A stretch of DNA of 56,193 nt from contig NZ_BBJP01000092.1 of assembly GCF_000739595.1 (NCBI RefSeq), positions 1 through 56,193 on the forward strand, in the 5' to 3' direction. The notes under the pieces were generated by a model. That model saw nothing but the letters and a program-made list of their open reading frames with translations. It did not search any database and had not been told where the DNA came from. Below, piece by piece: positions 40,626 to 49,937 of this stretch (position 1 is the first letter of the stretch; the number at the start of each line of letters is the position of its first letter). Source of the stretch: Halorubrum halophilum (lineage in GTDB: Archaea; Halobacteriota; Halobacteria; Halobacteriales; Haloferacaceae). The translations under genes and the position numbers were made by a program.

Positions 40626-42305
40626 ATGACCGATCTCGGCGCGCTGCCGGTGCAGGCGTACCTGGCAGCATGCCTGCTCGCCGGGGTCATCGGGCTCGGG
40701 CTCGGGTACGTCGCGTGGACCGACCGGGAAGAGCCCGGCGGCACCGAGGTCGCGCTCTATCTGCTCTGTGGCGGCGGTATCTCGCTGCTGTACGCCGTCA
40801 GAGTCGCCATCGCCAGCGAGCTGGCGATGGTCGTCGCGCTCAACCTCTCGACGCCCCTCGTCGCCGCGGTCCCCGGAATCTGGATGGCGTTCGTGTTGGC
40901 GTTCTCGGGCCACGACCGGTGGCGCACGGAGAACCGGACCGTCGCGCTCGCGGCCCCGGCGTTCGTCTGGGTGCTGGCCGCTTGGTCGAGCGGAACGCAC
41001 GGGCTCTCACGCCGCTCGCTGGCGGCCGTCGTCGAGGGCCCGTTCACGCTGCTCTCGTTCGGACTCGGGATCGCGGACGCCGCGTTCGTGCTGTACGCCT
41101 ACGGGCTGTGTATCGCCGGCGCCCTCGTCGTCGTCGACCTGTACCGCCGGACGGGGAATCGCTACCGGCTCCAGACGTTCGTGATACTACTCGGCACGCT
41201 GTTCCCGTTTCTGGGCGGGATCGTCACGGTCATCGACGTGGGGAGCTACGCGCACCTCGCGTGGTTCCCGACGGGGCTCGTGGTCCACGGGGCCTTCCTG
41301 TACGGGACCGTCTTCTGGCTCGGGACGCTCGACGCCGCGGTCGTCGCGCGCGACACGGCCGTCGAGGTGATGCAGGACCCCGTGATCGTCGCCGGATCCG
41401 ACGGAGAGATACGGGACCTCAATCCGGCGGCGGAAGAGCTCCTTCCACCGGACGCGGTCGAATCGTCGCTGTCGGAGGTGTTCCCGCTCTTGGAGGTCGG
41501 CGTGGAACACCCGATATCGATCGGGGGTCGCCAGTTCGACATCCAAGAGGATCCGATCACTGACCCCCGCGGGACCGACCGCGGACACGTGTTCCTGCTC
41601 CGGGACGTGACCGAACGCGAGCATCGACAGACCGAACTGGAGCGCCGCGAGGCCGAGCTGGAGCGACAGAACGAACGGCTCGAGGACTTCGCCGGCGTCG
41701 TCTCTCACGACCTCCGGAACCCGCTCGCGGCCGCGACCGCAGCGGTAGAGCTCGCTCGTAGCGGTACCGGTGACAACGACGATGCCCTCGACCGCGCCGC
41801 GAACGCCCACGAGCGGATGGACGACCTGATCGAGGGGCTGCTGTCGCTGGCGACCGCCGGGAAGTCGGTCGACGAGGTCGACCGCGTCTCGCTCGACGGG
41901 ACCGCGAGGCGGGTCTGGTCGCGGCTCGAGACCGCGGACGCGACGCTGTCGGTCGACGGGCCAGACGTGCCAGCACTCGCCGACGGCGACCGGCTCGAAC
42001 AGCTCCTCTCGAACCTGTTCCGCAACGCGATCGAACACGTCGGCGACGACGTGGCAGTACGAGTCGAGATCGAGCACCGAGAGGACGGTATCACCCTCAC
42101 GGTCGACGACGACGGTCCCGGCGTACCCCCGGACCAGCGCTCGGAGGTGACCGAACGCGGCGTTTCCCTCGATGGCGGGACCGGACTCGGGCTCGCCATC
42201 GTCGGCGACATCGCCGAGGCGCACGGGTGGGCGCTCTCCGTCGAGGAGTCGGCGTCCGGCGGCGCGCGCTTCGTGATCTCGGGGATCGAGCCCGCGGACG
42301 ACTGA
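40626..42305 (+). CDS. Histidine kinase with N-terminal 7TM sensor and PAS domain
   Basis: A 559-residue membrane kinase. Seven helices span about 7-235 (the haloarchaeal His-kinase N-7TM type), a PAS domain follows (about 245-330), then HisKA with phospho-acceptor His361 (SHDLRNP) and the HATPase core: NLFRNAIEH (N box), VDDDGPGVP and GTGLGLAIV. There is no response regulator beside it. The TATA-like context upstream is weak. The ligand is unknown. Confidence 0.92.
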   Translation: MTDLGALPVQAYLAACLLAGVIGLGLGYVAWTDREEPGGTEVALYLLCGGGISLLYAVRVAIASELAMVVALNLSTPLVAAVPGIWMAFVLAFSGHDRWRTENRTVALAAPAFVWVLAAWSSGTHGLSRRSLAAVVEGPFTLLSFGLGIADAAFVLYAYGLCIAGALVVVDLYRRTGNRYRLQTFVILLGTLFPFLGGIVTVIDVGSYAHLAWFPTGLVVHGAFLYGTVFWLGTLDAAVVARDTAVEVMQDPVIVAGSDGEIRDLNPAAEELLPPDAVESSLSEVFPLLEVGVEHPISIGGRQFDIQEDPITDPRGTDRGHVFLLRDVTEREHRQTELERREAELERQNERLEDFAGVVSHDLRNPLAAATAAVELARSGTGDNDDALDRAANAHERMDDLIEGLLSLATAGKSVDEVDRVSLDGTARRVWSRLETADATLSVDGPDVPALADGDRLEQLLSNLFRNAIEHVGDDVAVRVEIEHREDGITLTVDDDGPGVPPDQRSEVTERGVSLDGGTGLGLAIVGDIAEAHGWALSVEESASGGARFVISGIEPADD

Positions 42306-42392
42306 TCCGGTGCGTGGACCGTCGTTTCGCGGACCTCCCGGGGTGGCCGGCTCCGACGCACACTTCCCCGTCGAGTCCGTCGTGACGGGTCG

Positions 42393-43280
42393 ATGGCCGT
42401 CACACCCCCGGCGTCGGTGCTCGACCGCTTCCGGAAGTTCTCGCGGTTCAACTCTCCGTACCCCGCGCACGACGACGGCTGCGCGATAGACCTCTACCCA
42501 GACGGCGAGACGGGGATCTCGCCGGTCGCCGGCGTCGTCCGAGAGACGCGGACCGTCGGCTGTCCGGACCGGTCGTACGCCGCCGACGAGGACCACCTGA
42601 TCGTCGTCGAACTCGACAACGAGTGGTGTCAGCGCGCGGGCGCGGCGCCCGGAACGCTCGCGCGAATTCTCCACGTGATCCCGGAGGTGTCTCCGGGCGA
42701 CCGCGTCGCGGTCGGGGACTCACTCGGTCCGCTGACGCGGTCCGGCTTCTTCGGGCGGTGGGTCGACGACCACGTCCACCTCGGGTTCAGACCGCCGGAC
42801 GCGAACGCGCTCCGAGCGAGCGGGTCGCTCCCGGTCGACGTCGATGTGCCCGTCGAACCAGTCCGGTGGGACGGAACCGGCGCGGTCGTTGAGCGCGGTC
42901 CGACACACGTCGTCCTCGACGCGCCGACCCGTCCGGACCCCGGCCGGCGGTTCGCGGCGCTCGCGAGCGACGAGGGGATCCCTCTGGACGGCGGGCTGGC
43001 GCACTACGCGGGCGGCGGCGCGTTCGACGCGCTCGCGGACGGGACGGCGGTGTCGCTGTGGGGGACCCGCGTCGGAGTCGCGCGCGGACGCGGCGTCGCG
43101 TGGGAGCCGGTCGACGTGCTTGCGAACGGCCAGCGCGCGGTGGGGCTGTCGCTGTTCGCGGCCAGAGACGGCGGGTTCGGGACGAAGCTCGTCTGTCCGG
43201 ACAGACGGTTCGAACTCGGAGAGACCGTGTCGCTCGCCCTCGCCCTGAGCGACGATCCGATCCGGCTCGGTGTCGGGTGA
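42393..43280 (+). CDS. M23-peptidase-like haloarchaeal protein
   Basis: A 295-residue protein. The first half (about 20-140) has the layout of lysostaphin-type (M23) domains: HDDGCAIDLYPDGETGISPVAG, RVAVGDSLGPL and DDHVHLGFRPP, where the HLGF motif matches the HxH-type edge. The second half is unassigned beta sequence. Active zinc ligands are not certain (one His and Asp seen), so it may bind rather than cut. No signal peptide is seen. Confidence 0.65.
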   Translation: MAVTPPASVLDRFRKFSRFNSPYPAHDDGCAIDLYPDGETGISPVAGVVRETRTVGCPDRSYAADEDHLIVVELDNEWCQRAGAAPGTLARILHVIPEVSPGDRVAVGDSLGPLTRSGFFGRWVDDHVHLGFRPPDANALRASGSLPVDVDVPVEPVRWDGTGAVVERGPTHVVLDAPTRPDPGRRFAALASDEGIPLDGGLAHYAGGGAFDALADGTAVSLWGTRVGVARGRGVAWEPVDVLANGQRAVGLSLFAARDGGFGTKLVCPDRRFELGETVSLALALSDDPIRLGVG

Positions 43281-43544
43281 GTTCGGAGACATCCGTGGCT
43301 GGCGAGAACGACGGCAGGGTGGCGAACAGCCGGCGCGAACGATCGGCCGCGGCGGTGCGCCGGGCTCCAGCCTCGGCCGCCGCGGGGTGACGCGTCAGGT
43401 CACGGGGCGGATGACGCGGGATCGCGGATAAGGCGTCTGGTGGGGGTTCGACTGAGGTCCTCTCTCCGACCGCACCGCCCCAACCTCGCCGCCGTTGTCG
43501 CGAGTTCCGGGGACTACAAGCGGAGGGACGCCGACGGGTGGGAT

Positions 43545-44006
43545 ATGGACCGGAGCGAGGTCGAGGCGATGGAGCCGCTGCCGGCGGAGGCCGTCGAGCT
43601 CGTCGAGCGGCGGATCGAGGAGGAGCACGGCTACCTCTCGTGGCTGAACACGTCGGTCGACGTCGTCGAGCGCGGTCGGGTCGTCCTCTCGATCCCGTTC
43701 GACGACAAGCTGACGAACAGCGACGGCGGCACCATCCACGGGGGCGTGGCCGCGACGCTCGTCGACACCGCGGGCGGGATCGCCCAGCGCACCGCCTTCG
43801 AAGAGCCGCTCTCGGGCGGAGTCGCGACGGTGAACCTCAACGCGAACTACCTCCGGCCGGCGACGGGCGACCTCCGAGCGGAGGCGACGATCGTCAGGTC
43901 CGGCGGCTCGATCGGCGTCAGCGATATGAGCGTCACCAGTTCGACGAACGGGAACGCCGCCGAGGTCGTCGTCGGTCAGGGATCGTTCCGACTCTTTCGC
44001 GAGTAA
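43545..44006 (+). CDS. PaaI-family acyl-CoA thioesterase
   Basis: A 153-residue hotdog-fold protein. The family motif IHGGVAATLVDTAGG gives the His and catalytic Asp region, and ATVNLNANYLRPA is the second strand pair. It hydrolyses acyl-CoAs, often aromatic. The ATG at 43545 is preferred (MDRSEVEAMEPL) with a TATA-like TACAAG near -28. Its last 31 nt overlap the end of the opposite-strand moeA gene. Confidence 0.9.
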   Translation: MDRSEVEAMEPLPAEAVELVERRIEEEHGYLSWLNTSVDVVERGRVVLSIPFDDKLTNSDGGTIHGGVAATLVDTAGGIAQRTAFEEPLSGGVATVNLNANYLRPATGDLRAEATIVRSGGSIGVSDMSVTSSTNGNAAEVVVGQGSFRLFRE

Positions 44007-45937
44007 CCCGCCAGGCCGGCGAGGAGGTCGGTGGGATCGTCGAGCGCGTCCGCCAGTTCCGCGACCGCGTCCCGCTCGACCCGATCGGGCGCGGCGCGGA
44101 CGGCGACCGCCTGCTCTCCCAGCGAGACGAACTCGCAACTGAGCCGCTCAGCCGTCTCGCGGAGTCCGAGGCCGGCGTCGGCGTCGCCCGCGAGCACCTT
44201 CCTAACTGGGCTCTCGAACGCCCGGACCGTCAGCTCGTAGCCGTCGATCCGGTCAGCGAGATTGGCGCGCGACGCGTCGCGGTCGGCCGCGAGCTCGTCG
44301 AGCGCGCCGTCGAAGCTCCGGCGGATCCCCGAGTCGGTCGGCCGGTTGACGAACCGAACGTCGCCGTCGACGAGGTCGGCGATCCCCGTCACGCCGTCGG
44401 GGTTGCCCTCGGGGACGACCAGTCCCCACTCGCGGGTCCACCCGCCGAGGTCGACGGCGTCGACATCGCGGTCGGTCGGGCCCGCGACGACTGCCACGTC
44501 GGGCACGCCGTCGCGGAGCCGGCGGAGCCCCTCGCGGGAGCCGACCGGGAGGTACCGCGGATTTTCGAGGCGGTCGAGCAGCCGGTTGAGCGCCGGGTCG
44601 TCCTCGCCGACGCCGAGCAGGGTCGGCGGGCGCACGTCGGGCGAGAACAGCCGGACCGACACGCGTTCGTCCTGATCGAGGTACTCCGTGTCCGGGTCGA
44701 CCGCGACGACGCCGTCGGCCTCAACGAGGCTCGTCGTCGCACCCGACCCCTTGTCGACTGGGTAGACGAGAGGGAGATTGCCGTCGATCAGGTCGAGGAG
44801 GCCGACCGGCATCAGCCGCATGCGGCCCTCGCCGTAGCGCTCGCCGACGGCCATCCGGCCCTCAACGGTCGCCGTCGCGGGCTCCGGCTGGCCGGCCGCC
44901 TCGCGGATCGCGGGCGCGACGAACGTCCGGAAGATCGTGAGCGCGGAGACGGGGTAGCCGGGCAGGCCGATATACGCCGAGGGCCCCGGCGCGTCCACGT
45001 CTTCGCGCCGGTCGAGCCGTCCGACCAGCATCGGCTTGCCGGGCTTGACCGCCACGCCGTGGAGCAGGAGGTCGCCACGTTCCTCGATCACGCGGTAGAT
45101 CACGTCGACGGCGCTCGCCGAGGTCGACCCCGACGAGAGCACGAGGTCGCACTCGTCGGCCGCGCGCCGGAGCAGTCGCTCCATCTCCTCGTAGTCGTCG
45201 CCTGCGTGCGGGTAGAGGACGGGCTCTCCCCCCGCCTCCTCGACGCCGGCCGCGATCGTCGTCGAGTTCACGTCGTAGATCTCGCCGCGCGAGGGGTCGA
45301 GATCCTCCCCCGGGCGAACAAGCTCGTCGCCGGTCGAGACGATCCCGACCCGCGGTTTCCCCGCGACCGGGACCTCGTCGACGCCGAGCGCGGAGAGCAG
45401 CCCGATCTCGCGGGGCGTCAGCCGCGTTCCGGGACCGAGCGCGCGGGCGCCCGCGGCGATGTCTGCGCCCGCGCTCATCACGTGATCGCCGGGCGCGATC
45501 GCGGTCCGGACCGCGATTTGGTCGGGTTCGGATCCATCCTTATCCGGATCCCCGCCGACCTCGTCCGTCCGCTCGACCATCACCACGGCGTCGGCGCCGT
45601 CCGGCATCACGGCCCCGGTGGAGATCTCGGCGCAGGTCCCGGGCTCGACGGTAACCTCGGGCGCTGCGCCGGCGTGGACCGCCCCCACGAGGTCGAGTTC
45701 GGCCGGGTCTGCCTCGTCGGCCCCGAACGTGTCGCGGGCGCGGACCGCGTACCCGTCCATCGAGGCGCGGTCGAACCCCGGCACGTCGATCGCGGCGTCA
45801 ATCCGCTCCGCGAGGACCCGGCCGCGGGCGTCTTCCAGCGGAACCGTCTCCGGCGCCGGCGAGAGGTCGAGCGAGTCGATCGCCTCGCGTGCGGCCTCGG
45901 GCGTCGCGAGGTCGCGGAACTCCTTGCGCTCGCTCAT
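43976..45937 (-). CDS. moeA: MoeA molybdopterin molybdotransferase fused to a PBP-like domain
   Basis: A 653-residue fusion. Residues 1-410 are MoeA (FDRASMDGYAVRARDTFG, VSTGDELV, SSGSTSASA, GLPGYPVSA), which inserts molybdate into adenylylated molybdopterin. Residues about 440-640 form a periplasmic-binding-protein-like domain (SREGLRRLRDGVPDVAVV, GYELTVRAFESPVRKVLAGDA), which may sense molybdate. This fusion is known in archaea. It overlaps the second moeA by 4 nt (ATGA) and the convergent thioesterase by 31 nt. Confidence 0.93.
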   Translation of the reverse strand: MSERKEFRDLATPEAAREAIDSLDLSPAPETVPLEDARGRVLAERIDAAIDVPGFDRASMDGYAVRARDTFGADEADPAELDLVGAVHAGAAPEVTVEPGTCAEISTGAVMPDGADAVVMVERTDEVGGDPDKDGSEPDQIAVRTAIAPGDHVMSAGADIAAGARALGPGTRLTPREIGLLSALGVDEVPVAGKPRVGIVSTGDELVRPGEDLDPSRGEIYDVNSTTIAAGVEEAGGEPVLYPHAGDDYEEMERLLRRAADECDLVLSSGSTSASAVDVIYRVIEERGDLLLHGVAVKPGKPMLVGRLDRREDVDAPGPSAYIGLPGYPVSALTIFRTFVAPAIREAAGQPEPATATVEGRMAVGERYGEGRMRLMPVGLLDLIDGNLPLVYPVDKGSGATTSLVEADGVVAVDPDTEYLDQDERVSVRLFSPDVRPPTLLGVGEDDPALNRLLDRLENPRYLPVGSREGLRRLRDGVPDVAVVAGPTDRDVDAVDLGGWTREWGLVVPEGNPDGVTGIADLVDGDVRFVNRPTDSGIRRSFDGALDELAADRDASRANLADRIDGYELTVRAFESPVRKVLAGDADAGLGLRETAERLSCEFVSLGEQAVAVRAAPDRVERDAVAELADALDDPTDLLAGLAGYSRKSRNDP

Positions 45938-47265
45938 GGGCTCGCCTCCCACAGCTCCACGTCGACGACCTCGCCCGCGTCGATCCCCTCCCGCGGCTCG
46001 GGGACGACGACCCAGCCGTCCGCAAGCGCGACGCTCGACAGGATTCCGGAGCCGCTGGCGCGGGTCGGCGTGGCGGCGGGGAGGGTCGAGTCAGCTCCGT
46101 TCCCGTCGCCCTCGGCGTTCCTGCCGCCATCGTCGTTCCCGCCGTCCTCAGCATCCCCGTCCCCGCTCTCGCTCTCGCTCTCCGAGAGCGAGACTCGCGC
46201 GAACGTCCGCGTTCCGGGCTCGCTCGGCACCTTCCGGGAGAGCCTCGCGCGCCGCGTCGGGAACGGGTCCGCGGTCGTTCCCCCCGCGCGCTTCTGGACC
46301 GGCCGGAGGAACTGCGCGGCGTTGACGATGCAGGCGACCGGGTAGCCGGGCAGCGAGACGATCGGGGTCCCCTCTGCCTCGCCAAGACAGACCGGGTGAC
46401 CGGGTTTCAGGGCGACGCCGTGGACGAGCACCTCGCCGAGCGAGTCGACGACCTCCGGGAGCAGGTCGCGCTCGCCCACCGAAGATCCGCCGGTGGTGAC
46501 GACTACGTCGGCGTCGAGGTCGCTCTCGATCGCGGCCGCGAGCGCGTCCTCGTCGTCGGTGACCACGTCGCGATAGCGGGCCTCTCCGCCCCACCGCTCG
46601 ACCAGCCGCGAGATCGTCAGCCCGTTCGTTTCGATCACCTCGCCGGGGCCGGGGTCGGACTGGACCAGCTCCTCGCCGGTCGGGATCACGGCGACGGTCG
46701 GGCGCTCGTAGACGGCGACCGCGTCGAGTCCGACCGACTTCAGGAGGCCGAGGTCGGAGGGGCGGAGGACGTGCCCGGCCTCGAAGAGTCGCTGGCCGTC
46801 CGCCACGTCCTCGCCCGCCTCGCCGACGTTCTCGCTCTCGGCGACCGCGTCGAACGCCTCGATCTCGTCGGCGCCCCCGTCCCCGCCGCCGACCGTTTCC
46901 ACCCGCTCGATCATCACGACCGCGTCGGCGCCCTCGGGGACCGCGCTCCCCGTGTGGACGCGCGCGGCCTCGCCCGGCGCGATCGAGCCGGCCTCGGCCC
47001 CGACCGCTCGGAGCACGGCCGGCGACCGGTCGGACGCGCCGAAGGTGTCCTCGGCGCGGACCGCGTACCCGTCCATCGCCGCGCGGTCGTAGCTCGGGAC
47101 CGGCGCCGGCGCGTCGATCGGCTCGGCGACGACCCGCCCGTCCGCGTCGGCGAGCGGCGCCGACTCGGTCCGGCCGTGGGGGTCGGCCGCGTCGAGCAGC
47201 GTCGCCAGCGCGTCCGCGACGCGGGTCCGTCGTTTAAACCCGGCCTCGCGTCTGTCGTGGCTCAT
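45934..47265 (-). CDS. moeA: MoeA molybdopterin molybdotransferase, second copy
   Basis: A 443-residue MoeA without the extra domain. Landmarks are SYDRAAMDGYAVRAEDTFG, VIPTGEELV, VTTGGSSVGERD and SLPGYPVACI; an acidic insertion (about 375-405) is present. It is the first gene of the moeA pair. Two MoeA paralogues in archaea may serve Mo and W or different steps; which does what is not clear. The start at 47265 follows a TATA-like box at about -30. Confidence 0.93.
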   Translation of the reverse strand: MSHDRREAGFKRRTRVADALATLLDAADPHGRTESAPLADADGRVVAEPIDAPAPVPSYDRAAMDGYAVRAEDTFGASDRSPAVLRAVGAEAGSIAPGEAARVHTGSAVPEGADAVVMIERVETVGGGDGGADEIEAFDAVAESENVGEAGEDVADGQRLFEAGHVLRPSDLGLLKSVGLDAVAVYERPTVAVIPTGEELVQSDPGPGEVIETNGLTISRLVERWGGEARYRDVVTDDEDALAAAIESDLDADVVVTTGGSSVGERDLLPEVVDSLGEVLVHGVALKPGHPVCLGEAEGTPIVSLPGYPVACIVNAAQFLRPVQKRAGGTTADPFPTRRARLSRKVPSEPGTRTFARVSLSESESESGDGDAEDGGNDDGGRNAEGDGNGADSTLPAATPTRASGSGILSSVALADGWVVVPEPREGIDAGEVVDVELWEASP

Positions 47266-47338
47266 AGCCTGTCGTTTCGCGCCCGCGGCCAAAAATCCGT
47301 CTCCGGCGAGCGGATCGGAACGTCGCCCGCCGGGATCG

Positions 47339-48241
47339 TCAGGTCACCCACGAGAGGACGCGCGCGGCGCGATGTGCGCCCTGCGAGACTGCAACTCGGG
47401 CGGTCGAGACCACTTCCGCGATCCCGCGACGCGCGGCGGTTACGCTCCGCACCGCGCCGGTCCGCGCGTAGTACCCTGACTTGCGCCCGGCCGCGCCGAC
47501 GTAGTGTTTCGCCGCCATCCGGATCGGCGCGCGGCGGCCATCCACCCGCGTCGTCCCGTTCCGGATCGCGTCGAGCACGTCGTCGGCCGTGACCGCGTCG
47601 ACGGACTCGCGCCCCTCGATCTCGACCTCGGTGAACGCGCGTCCGACGTACTCCAAGTGGTGCGCGTCGCTCGCGGCGATCCCCGGATAGCCGTGCTCGG
47701 CCGCGAACCGCCGCGCGCGTCGGTTCCGGTAGCCGGTGAACAGCCACGCGTTGAACACCTCGACTGCGTCGACCTCGGGGACATCGGCGACTCCGCCGTT
47801 CGCCTCAACGCCGACGCGCTCGGCGCTCGCGTCGCTTTCTCCCGCCCCATCCTCTCGGTTCGGCACGGGGATGTTCCGCTCGCGGACGCCGTGGCGCGAC
47901 CGCTGGAAGGGGTGGGGGACGATCGCGACGCCTCCGTGTTCGTGGATCCACGCGACGGTCTCGTCGTAGGGGCGCCGGCGCGGCGGCATGCGTTCGACGC
48001 CGACCGCGAGCAGGTGGCCGTGCGCGGTCGACACCTCCACGCCGGGGATCCCGATCAGCCCGTACTCGTCGGCGATCTCCGCCGCGCGCTTCGACTCGCC
48101 GATCACGTCGTGGTCGGTGATCACCACCGCGTCGAGCCCGATCTCCGCGGCGTGTTCCAAGATGAGCTCCACCGGCTCGTGGCCGTCGTAGCTGTCGTCC
48201 GAGTGGACGTGGGGATCGATACTGACGGTGACGCGGGACAC
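47339..48241 (-). CDS. PHP-domain phosphoesterase
   Basis: A 300-residue metal-dependent phosphoesterase-like protein. The four PHP motifs are visible: DPHVHSDDSYDG (His-x-His), VVITDHDV, GIPGVEVST...GHLLAVG, and IPHPF-type (VPHPFQRSRHG) followed by ASDAHH. Members hydrolyse phosphate esters, for example histidinol phosphate or nucleotides. It starts with GTG 25 nt after a strong TATA-like box at 48261-48270. A Lys/Arg-rich C-terminus (about 245-300) is unusual for a haloarchaeal protein. Confidence 0.9.
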   Translation of the reverse strand: MSRVTVSIDPHVHSDDSYDGHEPVELILEHAAEIGLDAVVITDHDVIGESKRAAEIADEYGLIGIPGVEVSTAHGHLLAVGVERMPPRRRPYDETVAWIHEHGGVAIVPHPFQRSRHGVRERNIPVPNREDGAGESDASAERVGVEANGGVADVPEVDAVEVFNAWLFTGYRNRRARRFAAEHGYPGIAASDAHHLEYVGRAFTEVEIEGRESVDAVTADDVLDAIRNGTTRVDGRRAPIRMAAKHYVGAAGRKSGYYARTGAVRSVTAARRGIAEVVSTARVAVSQGAHRAARVLSWVT

Positions 48242-48260
48242 GGCCGAGCTAACGCCGGGA

Positions 48261-48270
48261 GGTATATAAA
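48261..48270 (-). promoter_or_regulatory. TATA box of the PHP gene
   Basis: TTTATATACC read on the reverse strand, about 25 nt before the GTG at 48241, at leaderless spacing. Confidence 0.6.
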
Positions 48271-48323
48271 CGCGCGCGCCGCGTCAGACGAAGGGTTAGG
48301 TATCCGCGGGCGAACACGGGAGT

Positions 48324-48842
48324 ATGAGCGATCCGGCAGACGGCGACGAGATCGACGGCGACGAGATCGACAGCGACGGATTCGACTCGACCGACCGCGA
48401 GTACGTCGACCGCGCGATCGAGCTCGCGGAGGAGGCCGTCGAGATGGGGAACACCCCGTACGGGGCGCTACTCGTCCTCGACGGCGAAATCGTCGGCGAG
48501 GGCCACAACGAGACGTTGACCGAGGACGACTTGGCGGCCCACCCGGAGCTGACGCTCGCGCGGTGGGCCGGCCGCGAGCTCGACGCCGACGAGCGCGCGC
48601 GGTGCACGATGTACGCCAGCACTGAGCCGTGCCCGATGTGCGCGACCGGAATCCACTACGCCGGGATCGGGCGGGTCGTCTTCGGCGTCGCGGGCGAGAC
48701 GCTCGACGAACTCACCGGCGACGTGGTGACGATCCCCTGCGCCGAGGTGATCCGGCGGGCCGACGGCGACACGGCGGTCGAGGGACCGATCGCCGAGGCG
48801 GCCGCGATGGAGCTCCACGAGTCGGTGTACGGTGACTCGTAG
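48324..48842 (+). CDS. Cytidine/nucleoside deaminase family protein
   Basis: A 172-residue zinc deaminase. The active-site motif reads His73-Pro74-Glu75 (instead of the more common His-Ala-Glu) and the metal site is PCPMC with Cys103 and Cys106. It resembles guanine deaminases and TadA-like proteins more than cytidine deaminases. The N-terminus has a 25-residue Asp-rich tail. Next gene, a PfkB kinase, starts 30 nt later on the same strand, hinting at a shared nucleoside or sugar task. Confidence 0.86.
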   Translation: MSDPADGDEIDGDEIDSDGFDSTDREYVDRAIELAEEAVEMGNTPYGALLVLDGEIVGEGHNETLTEDDLAAHPELTLARWAGRELDADERARCTMYASTEPCPMCATGIHYAGIGRVVFGVAGETLDELTGDVVTIPCAEVIRRADGDTAVEGPIAEAAAMELHESVYGDS

Positions 48843-48872
48843 CGTGAGCCGGCGAGGGGGGTCGCGGCGCCC

Positions 48873-49910
48873 ATGACCGGGGCGCCCACGACCGACCCGC
48901 CCCCGATCCTCGCGGTCGGCGCCGCGGCGATAGACGAGTGGTACGCCGTCAGCAACCTCCCGGAGCCGGACGGCGGCGCGTTCGCGAGCGAGGTGACGAC
49001 CGCGTTCGGCGGCGTCGGCGCCAACGTCTGCGTCGCGCTCGACCGGCTCGGGCGCGACGTGGGGCTCGTGAGCCGCGTCGGCGACGACGAGTACGGCGAG
49101 CGGGCGCGCGGGTATCTCGCGGACACCGGCGTCGACGCCTCGCGCGTCTCGGTCGGCGACGACCCCTCGACCCGGTCGGTGATCCTCAGCGACCCCGCGG
49201 GCGAGCGCGCCATCGTCACCGCGGGCGAGAGCTTCCGCCGCCTCCGGCTGGACGAGGCGGACTGCGAGGCGCTCGCCGCGACGGACACCGTCTTCCTCAC
49301 CGGGTACGCGCCCGACGCGGTCTCGCGGGCGGTGCTCGACGTGATCGCGTCGGCCGCTGACCCGCCCGCGCTCGCGTTCGACCTCTCCGGCTCGGTCGAG
49401 GAGCTCGTCGGTCGGGGGACCGAGCCGGAGACGGTCCACCGACTGCTCCACGCCGCGGACCTGTTCGTCGCCGACGACGTGGCGGCCGCGGCCTACTTCG
49501 GCGGGCCGGACGCGGCGATTAATCGGGTCGCAGCCGCACAGCGCGCGCGGGAAGACGGCGGCGGGGGTCGATCCCCACTGACCGGCGACGACTGGCCCAG
49601 GGCGGTCCTCACCCACGGCGCCGACGGGATGACCGTTGTCGCCGACGGCGCGGTCACCGGGTTCGACGCGTTCGAGGTCGACGTGGTCGACGCGACCGGC
49701 GCCGGGGACTCGTTCGTCGCGGGGCTGATCGACCGGTTGCTCGCCGGGAGAGACGGCGGCGACGGCTCACGCCGCGAGCGCGTCGGCGTCGCCGACGGGG
49801 TCCGGTTCGCGGCCGCGGTCGCCGCGATCAACTGCACGTCCCGATTTGCACAGACCGGGCTTCCGACCCGAGACGAGGCGGAGGCGTTTCTCGCGGAGCG
49901 GGGGAACTGA
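48873..49910 (+). CDS. PfkB-family carbohydrate/nucleoside kinase
   Basis: A 345-residue ribokinase-fold protein. The N-terminal GAAAIDEWYAV and GGVGANVCVALDRLG (substrate Gly-Gly) and the C-terminal ATGAGDSFVAGL (catalytic Asp near 276-280) are clear. PfkB enzymes phosphorylate sugars or nucleosides; this one cannot be narrowed further. It follows the deaminase gene closely and ends 27 bp from the convergent BtpA gene. Confidence 0.92.
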   Translation: MTGAPTTDPPPILAVGAAAIDEWYAVSNLPEPDGGAFASEVTTAFGGVGANVCVALDRLGRDVGLVSRVGDDEYGERARGYLADTGVDASRVSVGDDPSTRSVILSDPAGERAIVTAGESFRRLRLDEADCEALAATDTVFLTGYAPDAVSRAVLDVIASAADPPALAFDLSGSVEELVGRGTEPETVHRLLHAADLFVADDVAAAAYFGGPDAAINRVAAAQRAREDGGGGRSPLTGDDWPRAVLTHGADGMTVVADGAVTGFDAFEVDVVDATGAGDSFVAGLIDRLLAGRDGGDGSRRERVGVADGVRFAAAVAAINCTSRFAQTGLPTRDEAEAFLAERGN

Positions 49911-49937
49911 GTCCGCCGAGCCGCAGTCACCGACTCT

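Noticed and set aside
43538-46345. A 935-codon open frame opposite the moeA genes
   Set aside because: It is the complement of moeA-PBP coding sequence with arginine-rich low-complexity product; no domain is seen.
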